Positions 8,044 to 16,106 of a stretch of DNA of 24,000 bases are shown one piece after another. The stretch covers positions 1 through 24,000 of the forward strand of contig NZ_JAEDCO010000025.1 in NCBI RefSeq assembly GCF_016294135.1, in the 5' to 3' direction. The position numbers and the translations under genes are program-made. The stretch's first letter is position 1, and each line of letters begins with the position of its first letter. The stretch is from Methanobrevibacter ruminantium. GTDB lineage: Archaea; Methanobacteriota; Methanobacteria; Methanobacteriales; Methanobacteriaceae. Under the pieces are notes generated by a model that searched no databases, was not told the origin of the DNA, and was given only the letters and a program-made list of their open reading frames with translations.

Positions 8044-9255
8044 TTAATTTTTATTTAGAATATTCCAAATTTCAATTATTTTTGTAGCGGTGTATTCTAT
8101 CTCTTCTTTTGTGTGAGTGGCCATCACGGTCAATCTTAGTCTGCTCTCACCTTTAGGAACAGATGGTGGTCTGATAGAGGATACTAAAATTCCCTCTTTT
8201 TCAAGCTCTTTTGAGATTTTGTTTGCCAATTCTGCAGGACCTATGATGATTGGTATGATTGGTGTTTCTCCATCAACTATATTTAATCCTGCATTAGTTA
8301 GGAGTTCTCTCATCAGGCTTGTGTTTGAATTTAGATCATTTAAATATTTTTCACTATTTTCCTTTAATAGATTTAATGCAGCATTTGCACTAGCTATTGT
8401 AGCTGGAGAAAGTGCTGTTGAGAATATGAATGGTCTTGACTTGTTTATAAGATAATCTATGTAGACTTGTTTTCCACAAACAAATCCTCCTTCTGATGCA
8501 AGTGCCTTGCTTAAGGTTCCTATTTGCAAATCAACTGAGTCAGTTAAGTCAATTCCAGTCTTGTCCTTATAGTATTCAACTGTTCCCTTACCTGTTTTTC
8601 CGATAACTCCAGTCGCATGTGCCTCATCGATTATAAGAGTGCAGTTGTATTTGTCAGCTATTTCTACAAGTTCGGGAAGCGGGGCTATGTCTCCATCCAT
8701 ACTGAATACTCCATCGCTCACAATAAATAGGTTGGAATCTTTTTTGGATTCAATTTCATCTAAAATAAGATTCTCGAGGTCTTTTGTATCCTTATGCTTG
8801 TAGACTTTAACTTTAGCTTTGGAGATTCTTGTTCCATCTATAATGCTTGCATGATTCAATTGATCAGAGAATATGACATCATTTTCTTTTGTAAGAGCAT
8901 AAATCACTCCTAAATTAGTCATATATCCTGTATTAAAAATAAGTGCGGATTCAACATTTTTAAACTCTGAGATATTGTTTTCAAGCTCTCTAGCCTCAAA
9001 AGAAGCTCCTGTAGTCAGTCTTGAACCTGTTGAACCGGTTCCATATATGCTTGCTTCTTGGGCTGCTTTAATCACATCTGGATGATGTGTTAAGCCAAGG
9101 TAGTTATTGGTTCCAAAAACAAGAAACTCTTTGCCTTCCTTATCAATGGCCTTTGTAGAACTGATAAACCTTAAGTCATCTACTGTTCTCTCTAAATCAT
9201 TGTTTTTGAGTTCCTCCAACTCTTCATTTAATTGGCTTTCAAGATTCGGATTCAT
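8044..9255 (-). CDS. bioF: 8-amino-7-oxononanoate synthase (KAPA synthase)
   Basis: A 403-residue PLP-dependent alpha-oxoamine synthase that condenses pimeloyl-CoA with L-alanine to 8-amino-7-oxononanoate in biotin synthesis. Visible motifs: NNYLGL (50-55), YGTGSTGSR (71-79), the aromatic-stacking His in LNHAS (His136), SDGVFSMDGD (180-189), the PLP-contact Asp in IIDEAHATG (Asp210), and the Schiff-base Lys250 in GTLSKALASEGG. Length is usual for the family. The close paralogue glycine C-acetyltransferase (Kbl) shares these motifs, but bioW ends 21 bp upstream on the same strand, which settles the assignment as BioF. No clear Shine-Dalgarno site is seen, so translation may be partly coupled to bioW. 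It converges on the RNase P RNA gene with about 15 bp between. Confidence 0.9.
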   Translation of the reverse strand: MNPNLESQLNEELEELKNNDLERTVDDLRFISSTKAIDKEGKEFLVFGTNNYLGLTHHPDVIKAAQEASIYGTGSTGSRLTTGASFEARELENNISEFKNVESALIFNTGYMTNLGVIYALTKENDVIFSDQLNHASIIDGTRISKAKVKVYKHKDTKDLENLILDEIESKKDSNLFIVSDGVFSMDGDIAPLPELVEIADKYNCTLIIDEAHATGVIGKTGKGTVEYYKDKTGIDLTDSVDLQIGTLSKALASEGGFVCGKQVYIDYLINKSRPFIFSTALSPATIASANAALNLLKENSEKYLNDLNSNTSLMRELLTNAGLNIVDGETPIIPIIIGPAELANKISKELEKEGILVSSIRPPSVPKGESRLRLTVMATHTKEEIEYTATKIIEIWNILNKN

Positions 9256-9276
9256 AATATCATCAAATTTAAGATC

Positions 9277-10038
9277 TTATTCTATAAGCACTACTTGTTT
9301 TTCAAGATAATCTATTAAATCATCTAAAGTGTAATCATCATTCAATTGATTGGTGTCAACAAAGAATGCTCTTCCTCCAATAGGATTTCCTTCATCCTTT
9401 AGGATAGGAATACGTTCATAATTATCCTTTGTTCCTACGTATCCTATTACATAACTTGGGTCATCGGACCAGCATAATTCTGCGACTATTCCTTTGCAGC
9501 TTGCTATTTTGGATGCAAGAATCAGTGCCTCTTCAAGATGGAGACCTTCCCTTCCATCATTTTTCAATGATTCCCGATATTCTGTAATGTCTGCACTAGC
9601 TATTCCAGTTACTCTGACTCCCTTGATTCCTTTATTGTCTATTCTGTCGCCTGTGTCCTTATCAATAAGCATGGCTCCATGCATGCTTTCTTCAAGGTCT
9701 TGTAAATTTTGGATAGCCATTTTTGCAGATTCTTCACTCACTGCATTGTCCATTAATAATTCCTTCGCAAGACCCAATCCATCTTCTTTGGATTCTACAT
9801 GATGCTCATTAATGTTTAGTCTTTTCTTATAGGTGATATCCTCTTCATCTATTCTTTCAATCTTTAAATTTATAAAGTCTGGCTTTCCTCTCTCATGAGT
9901 GATTGCCCTTCTGTAAACATTGATCAATTCCTCTTCAATTTCATCTTCTCTTAAAATACGTTCTGCTCCAGAGATATGTTTTCCCCCTTCTTCATGAGGG
10001 CCTCCCTTTGAAGATCGCATTTTTATACTGTACATCAT
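9277..10038 (-). CDS. bioW: 6-carboxyhexanoate--CoA ligase (pimeloyl-CoA synthetase)
   Basis: A 253-residue protein that activates pimelate to pimeloyl-CoA with ATP and CoA, the first dedicated step of the BioW route to biotin. The N-terminus MMYSIKMRSSKGGPHEEGGK followed by HISGAERI matches the characteristic BioW opening (YSVRMRAS..HEDGGKHISGGER in Bacillus). Further typical segments are HERGKPDFINLKIE and, near the end, GGRAFFVD. Length fits the family. The start may be the first (10038) or second Met; neither has a good Shine-Dalgarno site. It is followed after 21 bp by bioF, forming a two-gene unit. Other biotin genes (bioA, bioD, bioB) are not in the window. Repeated TGACATGA motifs lie upstream of its promoter. 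Confidence 0.93.
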   Translation of the reverse strand: MMYSIKMRSSKGGPHEEGGKHISGAERILREDEIEEELINVYRRAITHERGKPDFINLKIERIDEEDITYKKRLNINEHHVESKEDGLGLAKELLMDNAVSEESAKMAIQNLQDLEESMHGAMLIDKDTGDRIDNKGIKGVRVTGIASADITEYRESLKNDGREGLHLEEALILASKIASCKGIVAELCWSDDPSYVIGYVGTKDNYERIPILKDEGNPIGGRAFFVDTNQLNDDYTLDDLIDYLEKQVVLIE

Positions 10039-10076
10039 AAAATCTTGCCTAATAATTTTTACTATAATCTATTTGT

Positions 10077-10134
10077 TTTTTATAATTATTAATATTTGAC
10101 ATGATTTTGTCATGAAAATTCCATTTTGACATGA
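10077..10134 (-). promoter_or_regulatory. bioWF promoter with repeated TGACATGA motifs
   Basis: On the minus strand TTATAAAA (10084-10077) is a good TATA box whose start site would fall near 10055, giving a ~17-nt leader to bioW. Just upstream, TGACATGA occurs at 10097-10104 and 10127-10134, with a one-base variant TGTCATGA at 10108-10115; TGACA and TGTCA at 10097-10112 also form an inverted repeat. They could be sites for a biotin-sensing regulator. They do not look like the bacterial BirA (TTGTAAAC) operator. Function is inferred from position only. Confidence 0.4.
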
Positions 10135-10419
10135 TGATTTTTTGCTAAAAATTTTCATTTAACTTAATTGATTTAAGGTAATCTTAAAATGATGGTTTGG
10201 CATATAAACTATATTTTAATTATGTATAACTATTATTAAATTGAATTATTTTACAAATTATATATTTTAAATTGACAGTATCTACATAACAAGCTATAAA
10301 TTTTTAATTTTAGTAAAATTTTATAAAAAATAGGGTCGAAAAATAAGATAATAAATATAGAGTAAAAATAGAAAATTGATAAAATTTGAAAAGTTAAAAT
10401 TTAAAAAAAATAAGAAAAT

Positions 10420-10441
10420 CAGATGTTTTATTAAACATCTG
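10420..10441 (-). terminator. Hairpin terminator of dnaJ
   Basis: CAGATGTTT-TATT-AAACATCTG is a perfect 9-bp stem with a 4-nt loop, 15 nt past the dnaJ stop. On the minus strand it is followed by TTTTCTTATTTTTTTT. This is a textbook hairpin-plus-T-tract terminator and separates the chaperone genes from bioWF. The rest of 10142-10419 is AT-rich with nothing recognisable. Confidence 0.75.
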
Positions 10442-10456
10442 GATTAGTTAAATTGT

Positions 10457-11617
10457 TTAGTTATTGATGGCATCTTTAACCTTGTCAAAGAGTCCCTTCT
10501 TGTAGACTTTTATTTCGTCCCCACTGATTTCACCAAATTGGATCAAGAGTTTTTTCTGTTCTTTTGAGAGTTTTTGAGGAACAACCACTGTAATGTTTAC
10601 ATAGAGATTACCTTTTCCTGCACGTCTCATGTAAGGCATACCTTGGTCTCTCAATCTGAATGTGGTTCCGCTTTGGGTTCCAGGTGGAATCTTAAGCTCG
10701 ACTTCCCCATTGATTGTTGGAATGTCTACAGTGTCACCTAAACTTGCTTGGACGAAACTGATTTGCTTTTCATAGTAGAGGTTTGCACCATCCCTTTCGA
10801 AGTATTCATGTCTTTTAATGTAAATCTCAACGTAAAGGTCTCCATTTCCGCCGCCAACATCTCCAACATTACCTTCACCAGAGACTCTTAAACGGTTTCC
10901 GCTTTCAACACCTGCTGGGATTTTAATGTTGAGGGTCTTGCTTTCCTTAATGGTTCCTCTACCTTTACAGTTGTGACATGGCTCCTTGATGATTTTACCG
11001 GTACCATTACATTCACCACATTGCACAACATTCATAACTTGTCCAAATAGGCTTTGTCTGATTTGTTTTCTTTGACCGGTACCTCCACAGACAGGACAGG
11101 TTTCCACTTCACTTCCAGGTTCCGCCTTGGAACCTTCACAAACTGGGCAGAATACATCGTGTCTTACAGTAACTTCCTTATCAGCACCATTAGCTGCTTC
11201 CTCTAAGGTGATTTCGACTTCAGTGTAAATGTCGCTTCCTCTTCTTGGGCCAGAACTGCGAGACCTTGATCTGCCAGTGCCAAATCCGAATAAGTCGAAG
11301 ATATCTTCTATTCCTCCCCCTCCAAATCCTTGGAAGATGTCTTCAAAGTCTACGTTTCTAAAGATATCCTCATTAGAGAATCCTTCCATACCTGCATGAC
11401 CGAATTGATCATATCTTTGTCTTTTCTCTTCATCAGATAAAACAGCGTAAGCTTCACTGATTTCCTTGAATTTTTCAGTAGCTTCTTCTTTTTTATCCTC
11501 TTCCACAACATCAGGATGGTATTTTCTAGCTAATTTACGGTAAGCCTTTTTAATCTCTTTCTCATCAGCGGTTTTGTCCACTCCGAGAACTTCATAATAG
11601 TCACGCTTCTCTGCCAT
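10457..11617 (-). CDS. dnaJ: Co-chaperone DnaJ (HSP40)
   Basis: A 386-residue type I J-protein that stimulates the DnaK ATPase and presents unfolded clients. The start at 11617 (MAEKRDYYEVLG) has AGGTGA 4 nt upstream; an in-frame ATG six codons earlier lies before that site and is rejected. Domains: J domain 5-70 with the HPD motif at 34-36; Gly/Phe-rich linker 72-115 (IFQGFGGGGIEDIFDLFGFG); four zinc-binding CxxCxGxG-type repeats (CPVCEGSK 157, CPVCGGTG 174, CGECNGTG 200, CHNCKGRG 214); then the substrate-binding C-terminal domains. All key residues are present. It is the last gene of grpE-dnaK-dnaJ, but a 470-bp gap from dnaK suggests it can be transcribed separately. Confidence 0.95.
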   Translation of the reverse strand: MAEKRDYYEVLGVDKTADEKEIKKAYRKLARKYHPDVVEEDKKEEATEKFKEISEAYAVLSDEEKRQRYDQFGHAGMEGFSNEDIFRNVDFEDIFQGFGGGGIEDIFDLFGFGTGRSRSRSSGPRRGSDIYTEVEITLEEAANGADKEVTVRHDVFCPVCEGSKAEPGSEVETCPVCGGTGQRKQIRQSLFGQVMNVVQCGECNGTGKIIKEPCHNCKGRGTIKESKTLNIKIPAGVESGNRLRVSGEGNVGDVGGGNGDLYVEIYIKRHEYFERDGANLYYEKQISFVQASLGDTVDIPTINGEVELKIPPGTQSGTTFRLRDQGMPYMRRAGKGNLYVNITVVVPQKLSKEQKKLLIQFGEISGDEIKVYKKGLFDKVKDAINN

Positions 11618-12087
11618 TTCGTCACCTATAAACATTAATTGATAATTGATTATTTAATAATTCATGATTTTTTTAATGATTCATATTAATTTTTAAAAAT
11701 AGTATTGAACTATTAATTAAAATTTAATTAAATCACCTAACAATAATTTTTTCATAAAATAAAATAATTTAATTAAATTTTAACTAATGATAAGTTACTA
11801 AATTAATTATTAGTTAATTTTAATATTTAAACTTAATTTAATTTACACAAGTTTTTGATTCTTTCTCTCTATCTTTAATAATAAATTAATAAAAAGAATT
11901 CTTTAGACATTAAAAGGTTGTAAGTGGCTAAGAAAAATCAAGGAGGAATGTCTAAAAGAATTCAATTTATTATTTCTATTTTTTGAGAGGTTATAAGTAA
12001 ATATGACAAATCAAAAAATAAATAGATTAAAAATCTTATTAAAATATTTTAATAATCATTTTAATCTACCACTAATTTGATTCAAAT
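11618..12087. other. dnaK-dnaJ intergenic region with a long imperfect stem
   Basis: This 470-bp AT-rich gap contains two inverted repeats. The larger pairs GAATTCTTTAGACATT (11896-11911) with AATGTCTAAAAGAATTC (11947-11963): 16 pairs with one bulged base and a 35-nt loop. On the minus strand it is followed by TCTTTTTATTAATT, so it could end or process the dnaK transcript. The smaller (TTAACTAAT 11780-11788, ATTAGTTAA 11809-11817) encloses TAGTAAC on the minus strand, similar to half of the operator found upstream of the Phr-like gene. The dnaJ promoter probably lies in 11640-11800, but I cannot place a TATA box with confidence. Confidence 0.5.
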
Positions 12088-13986
12088 CTATTTTTTCTCT
12101 TCGAATTCAGCATCAATAGTGCCGTCATCGTCATCTTGTGGGCCTGCTCCTGCATTAGGATCAGAACCAGTTGCTCCAGCTGAACCTTGTGCTGCTTGTT
12201 GGGCTGCTGCAGCTTCTTGGTAGATTCTAGCACCGATGTCTTGAACTACTTTGGTAAGTTCATCGGTTTTCTCTTTGATTACTGCAATATCATCGCCGCT
12301 GATCAATTCTCTAAGTTCTGCAACTAATCTTTCAATGTTGGATCTTTCTTCATCAGAGACTTTGTCTTTGATTTCATCTTCATTGATGGTTTTTTCTGCA
12401 GTGTAGATCATGGAGTCAGCATTGTTTTTAACTTCAATTTCTTCTTGTTTCTTTTTGTCTGCTTCAGCGTTCATTTCAGCTTCTTTTACAGCTTTTTCGA
12501 TTTCCTCATCAGTCAATTTGGTAGAAGAAGTGATGGTAATTGATTGTTCCTTACCTGTTCCTTTGTCTTGAGCAGTTACATTGATAATACCGTTTGCATC
12601 AATATCGAAGGTTACTTCAATTTGAGGCATTCCTCTTGGTGCAGGAGGTATTCCCACTAATTGGAATCTTCCAAGAGTGGTGTTGTCTGCTGCCATTTTT
12701 CTTTCCCCTTGAACTACGTGAATGTCTACAGAAGGTTGGTTATCCGCTGCAGTAGAGAAGATTTGAGATTTTTTAGCAGGAATTGTAGTGTTTCTTTCAA
12801 TAAGGGTAGTTGATACTCCACCTAAGGTTTCAATACCTAAGGATAATGGGGTAACGTCTAAGAGAACTAAGTCTTTAATTTCTCCAGCGAGCACTCCACC
12901 TTGAATAGCTGCACCCATTGCTACACATTCCATTGGGTCAATTCCTCTTTCTACAGGTTTTCCAATGAAGTTTTCTACGAATTTTTGTACGATTGGCATT
13001 CGGGTAGGTCCACCAACAAGGATGATTTTATCAATATCATTTTTGGTCATTTTAGCATCGTCTAATGCTTGTTTGATAGGTTGACCACATTTGTTTACGA
13101 TAGGATCTACTAATTCTTCTAATTTTGCTCTGGTTAAATTGTTAATTAAGTTGTGAGGTTTACCATCTGCTCCCATGCATATGAATGGTAAGTTTACTTC
13201 ACTTGTTAAGGTAGTGGACAATTCGATTTTTGCTTTTTCAGCTGCTTCTCTTAATCTTTGAACAGCTTGGTCATCGTTCATTAAGTCAATTCCGGTTTCA
13301 GCTTTGAACTGGCTTGCTAAGTAGTTCATTAAAGCATTGTCCATGTCGGTACCACCGAGTTGAGTGTCCCCACTGGTAGATTGTACTTCGAATACTCCTC
13401 CACCAAATTCCATAATGGTTACGTCTAAGGTACCTCCACCTAAATCGAATACTAAAATGTTTACGTCATCATCGTCATCTTGCTTGTCGATACCGTAAGC
13501 TAAACTTGCTGCAGTTGGTTCGTTTACAAGTCTTACTACATCAAGACCTGCAATGGTTCCTGCGTCTTTGGTTGCAGTTCTTTGGTTGTCGTCAAAGTAA
13601 GCAGGTACGGTAATAACTGCCTTTTCGATAGGTTCTCCTAAGAAGGATTCTGCATCTTTTTTGATCTTTTGCAAGATTTTTGCAGAGATTTCTTGTGGAG
13701 TGTATTGTTTGCCTTGGATAGTTACTTTGTAATCGGTACCCATTTTTCTTTTGATTGCACTGATGGTGTTTTCTGGGTTAGTTACAGCTTGTCTTCTTGC
13801 TGGTTCACCAACTAATTGTTGGCCATCTTCAGTGAATGCAACATAACTTGGGAATGCTTTACCGTATTGGCTTGCACCTTCTGCACTTGGAATTACGGTA
13901 GGTTTACCACCAACAAGTACAGATGCTGCAGAGTTACTAGTACCTAAGTCAATTCCAATAATTTTTTCTTTTTTAGTATCAGACAT
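12088..13986 (-). CDS. dnaK: Molecular chaperone DnaK (HSP70)
   Basis: A 632-residue ATP-dependent chaperone. The start at 13986 (MSDTKKEKIIGIDLGTSNSA) has AGGTGA 5 nt upstream; a further in-frame ATG 23 codons earlier would add a Lys/Ile-rich extension absent from the family and is rejected. The N-terminal ATPase domain shows the phosphate-1 motif IGIDLGTSNS (9-18), VITVPAYFDDNQRTATKDAG, VNEPTAASLAYG, LVFDLGGGTLDVT and ILVGGPTRMP. The substrate domain has VTPLSLGIETLGG and NTTIPAKKSQIFSTAADNQ. The C-terminus is a helical lid and an Ala/Gln/Gly-rich tail ending in acidic residues. It works with GrpE (upstream, 175-bp gap) and DnaJ (downstream). Archaeal HSP70 genes are generally regarded as acquired from bacteria; the operon order here is bacterial-like. 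Confidence 0.97.
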   Translation of the reverse strand: MSDTKKEKIIGIDLGTSNSAASVLVGGKPTVIPSAEGASQYGKAFPSYVAFTEDGQQLVGEPARRQAVTNPENTISAIKRKMGTDYKVTIQGKQYTPQEISAKILQKIKKDAESFLGEPIEKAVITVPAYFDDNQRTATKDAGTIAGLDVVRLVNEPTAASLAYGIDKQDDDDDVNILVFDLGGGTLDVTIMEFGGGVFEVQSTSGDTQLGGTDMDNALMNYLASQFKAETGIDLMNDDQAVQRLREAAEKAKIELSTTLTSEVNLPFICMGADGKPHNLINNLTRAKLEELVDPIVNKCGQPIKQALDDAKMTKNDIDKIILVGGPTRMPIVQKFVENFIGKPVERGIDPMECVAMGAAIQGGVLAGEIKDLVLLDVTPLSLGIETLGGVSTTLIERNTTIPAKKSQIFSTAADNQPSVDIHVVQGERKMAADNTTLGRFQLVGIPPAPRGMPQIEVTFDIDANGIINVTAQDKGTGKEQSITITSSTKLTDEEIEKAVKEAEMNAEADKKKQEEIEVKNNADSMIYTAEKTINEDEIKDKVSDEERSNIERLVAELRELISGDDIAVIKEKTDELTKVVQDIGARIYQEAAAAQQAAQGSAGATGSDPNAGAGPQDDDDGTIDAEFEEKK

Positions 13987-14161
13987 AGTTTTCACCTTTA
14001 CATTTTGTTTTTCTATAAAAGTTATTTTGATTTTTTTAATTTTCAAATATTTCAATATTTAATGTATTTTTAAGTTTCAAAATATTTGATTGAAGAAATT
14101 ATTTTAGTTTTTTTAATTTTAAAATAATTTATAAATATAAATTTTAATTTTTAATTATAGT

Positions 14162-14797
14162 TTATTCTTCTTTTTTAGCTTTTTTGCAAACTCTAACTTT
14201 AGAGTATTTGATTACCTTATCCTTTAAGGTGTATCCTTTCATAAGTTCATCAACGATTTCGTTGTTTTCATGATCTGGACTGTCTACAGTAAGCAAAGCT
14301 TCATGCTTGAATGGGTCGAACTTTTCTCCTACTGCAGGAATCTCTTCAACACCTTCTTTTTCTAAAGCATTTTTCATTTTAGAATAAATTAATTCCAAAC
14401 CTTCTCTAAGTTCCTCTTCATTGCTTGAGTTTTCAAGAGCCCTTTCCATATCCTCATAGATATCCAGGAATTTAACAATAAGGCCTTCATTTGCATATCT
14501 TATTAAGTCCTGCTTTTGTTTTTCTCCTTGTTTTCTAAAGTTATCAAAGTCTGCTTGAAGTCTTTGAATATGGGATTTAAGCTCTATGATTTCTTCATCT
14601 TTCCTCTCAAGGTCTTTGTTTAATTTATCTAATTCGCCGTCTTCACTTTCATCATCTTTTGATGGCTTTTCTTCGCCATCTTCTTGTGAAGACTCATCTT
14701 TAGATTCAGAAGGGCTTTCTTCTTTTTCCTGAAGTTTGGATTGATCTTCATCATCAATTTCTTCTTCAGATTTTTTAGTCTCATTTTTCTTAGCCAT
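14162..14797 (-). CDS. grpE: Nucleotide exchange factor GrpE
   Basis: A 211-residue GrpE, which releases ADP from DnaK. The start at 14797 has AGGTGA 4 nt upstream. Residues 1-60 are a very acidic, Ser/Glu/Asp/Lys-rich low-complexity tail. Residues about 58-110 form the long coiled-coil dimer helix (KSHIQRLQADFDNFRKQGEK), followed by the helical bundle (GLIVKFLDIYEDMERALENS). The C-terminal beta-wing that inserts into DnaK begins near VGEKFDPFKHEALL and ends in the family motif LMKGYTLKDKVIKYSKVRVCK. First gene of the chaperone set. The acidic tail is longer than in many family members. The nearest TATA-like element is TTATAATA (about 14830-14838, minus); a more distant one lies near the operators at 15180-15190. 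Confidence 0.96.
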   Translation of the reverse strand: MAKKNETKKSEEEIDDEDQSKLQEKEESPSESKDESSQEDGEEKPSKDDESEDGELDKLNKDLERKDEEIIELKSHIQRLQADFDNFRKQGEKQKQDLIRYANEGLIVKFLDIYEDMERALENSSNEEELREGLELIYSKMKNALEKEGVEEIPAVGEKFDPFKHEALLTVDSPDHENNEIVDELMKGYTLKDKVIKYSKVRVCKKAKKEE

Positions 14798-15194
14798 TTA
14801 TTCACCTTTAATGAATTTATCATAAAGTATTATAATAAGAGAAAGAGAGCGATAAGCTCCTTTAATATTTTGACTTTAATCAAAGAATTTTAGATTTGTA
14901 GTTTCTATCATATGGGTTAATAGAAAAGTGTTTATGATTTTTAGATTTAGAGTGTGTACTTAAATCTAATAAAATCTTTGTTTATAGTGTGATTTTTTAA
15001 GAGGATTTTGAAATGTTCTTTGATTTGTGTTTATCCAGTTCGTTATTATTTATTAGAATTTTATAGGTTTCTCATAATAACTCTTTGAGTTTAGGTCATT
15101 TATGAATAGAACTTTGATTTTTTGATTTGTTTCAGTCCTGCTTTTAATAAATAACCATTGGATTTAGATTTTATTTTGTCAATTTATATTAAAG
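14798..15194. other. Long gene-free leader/upstream region of grpE
   Basis: No ORF of useful length or recognisable RNA is seen on either strand. On the minus strand the region is A-rich with scattered AATCAAA motifs and a small stem (GAGC-TTATC-GCTC, 14849-14861) about 50 nt before grpE. A TATA-like run TTATAATA at 14830-14838 could start a transcript with a ~10-nt leader. Alternatively a minus-strand TATA-like element at 15181-15191, directly beside operator 1, would give a ~360-nt leader. I cannot decide between these. Confidence 0.4.
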
Positions 15195-15276
15195 TAACAA
15201 AATGTTATCTTTCTCTATACTTATTATAGTAACAAAATGTTATATAAAGATTTCGGTTTTTAGTAACAAAAAGTTA
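15195..15276. promoter_or_regulatory. Three-copy palindromic operator between grpE and the Phr-like gene
   Basis: TAACA-AAA-TGTTA occurs at 15195-15207 and 15230-15242; a variant TAACA-AAA-AGTTA is at 15264-15276. Each is preceded by AG, giving AGTAACAAAA. Centre spacing is 35 and 34 bp. The second copy abuts TTATATAAA (15240-15248), a consensus archaeal TATA box reading towards the regulator gene, and the third copy would fall on the matching start site; blocking there would repress. From memory, the Pyrococcus Phr operator has an AC-N5-GT core flanked by TTTA, which all three copies share (AAC-N5-GTT). That comparison needs checking against the published site. Confidence 0.7.
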
Positions 15277-15414
15277 ATATAATACTTATGCCCATATTTT
15301 AGTATAGAGATATTAATATGAAAATATTAATTCAAATATTGTATAGGAATATCAATTATAAATAAATTGTAATATTAATATTAATTACTTTTTTAAAATT
15401 ATGGAGGTCAAATA

Positions 15415-15921
15415 ATGGAACATAACCAAAATCAACAGGATGTTGATATGGAAGCGATTCTTGATGTTATGGGATGTAAGACTAGACGTGATATCATGGA
15501 TCTCTTAAGGGAAGAGCCAAGATTTGTTAGTGAAATATCTCAAGAGCTCCAAATAGGTCAGAAAGCTATCATTGAGCATTTAAGGGCTATGGAAGATGTC
15601 GGTATTTTAACATCTTCAACAAAAAAAGTGGTTAGAGGTCGTCCACGTAAGTATTATGATATGCCAAATGATGTGAATGTGCATATTACAATTACTAAAA
15701 ACTCATTCAATGTATCTTTTTCTGAAGATTTATTAAATCCTTATAATGATATCAAACAGTTGCCTTCTGGTGATGAATGGTCTAAGTTATTGGATATTGA
15801 AAAAAGAATTGATCAAGGTCATACAGAAGCTATTGAGGAATTGAAAGCCCAAATACGTTTATATGACAACTTAAAGGAAAGAGCAGAATACATTTTAGAA
15901 AGAACTTATAATAGATATTAA
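15415..15921 (+). CDS. Phr-like heat-shock transcriptional regulator (winged HTH, ArsR-type)
   Basis: A 168-residue DNA-binding protein. The start has a strong GGAGGT site (15403-15408), 6 nt before the ATG. Residues about 9-80 form a winged helix: ILDVMGCKTRRDIMDLLREE, FVSEISQELQIGQKAIIEHL (the IGQKAIIEHLRAME recognition helix), and a wing with RGRPRKYYDM. This block closely resembles Phr of Pyrococcus furiosus as I recall it (VLGNETRRRILFLL, FVSELSRELGVGQKAVLEHL, RGRPRKYY). The C-terminal half is mostly helical and charged, likely for dimerisation; the protein is somewhat shorter than Phr (about 200 residues). It is divergent from grpE-dnaK-dnaJ with a three-copy palindrome upstream, so autoregulation and possible control of the chaperone genes are inferred. 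A general ArsR/MarR-like regulator is the alternative. Confidence 0.85.
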   Translation: MEHNQNQQDVDMEAILDVMGCKTRRDIMDLLREEPRFVSEISQELQIGQKAIIEHLRAMEDVGILTSSTKKVVRGRPRKYYDMPNDVNVHITITKNSFNVSFSEDLLNPYNDIKQLPSGDEWSKLLDIEKRIDQGHTEAIEELKAQIRLYDNLKERAEYILERTYNRY

Positions 15922-15980
15922 ATTATTAAGATAATTATTTTATAATTATTTTTATAAAGAATATTAAAAATTAATATTTA

Positions 15981-16046
15981 TTATCTTTTTATTCTCTTTT
16001 CATTTTTCTTCACTTTTTTTATAAAAAATAGAATCAATAAAAAAAT
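15981..16046. terminator. Bidirectional T-tract terminators between the convergent regulator and hypF genes
   Basis: The + strand has repeated T runs at 15981-16020 (CTTTTTA, TTTTCATTTTT, CTTTTTTT), suited to ending the regulator transcript. The minus strand has T runs at 16046-16023 (CTATTTTTTTATTG, TATTTTTT), suited to ending hypF. No hairpin is obvious. Confidence 0.5.
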
Positions 16047-16106
16047 AGTATTATAAATAATATATATTTAATATTTTATTTTATCTTATTTTCAATCAAC
16101 TTATTT

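Noticed and set aside
11948..12076. Small + strand ORFs of 12 and 25 codons in the dnaK-dnaJ gap.
   Set aside because: Too short, AT-driven amino acid content, no family resemblance; only the good GGAGG before the first one is notable.
13987..14055. N-terminal extension of DnaK from an ATG 23 codons upstream.
   Set aside because: The extension is AT-rich intergenic sequence read through, and the AGGTGA site points to the downstream ATG at 13986.
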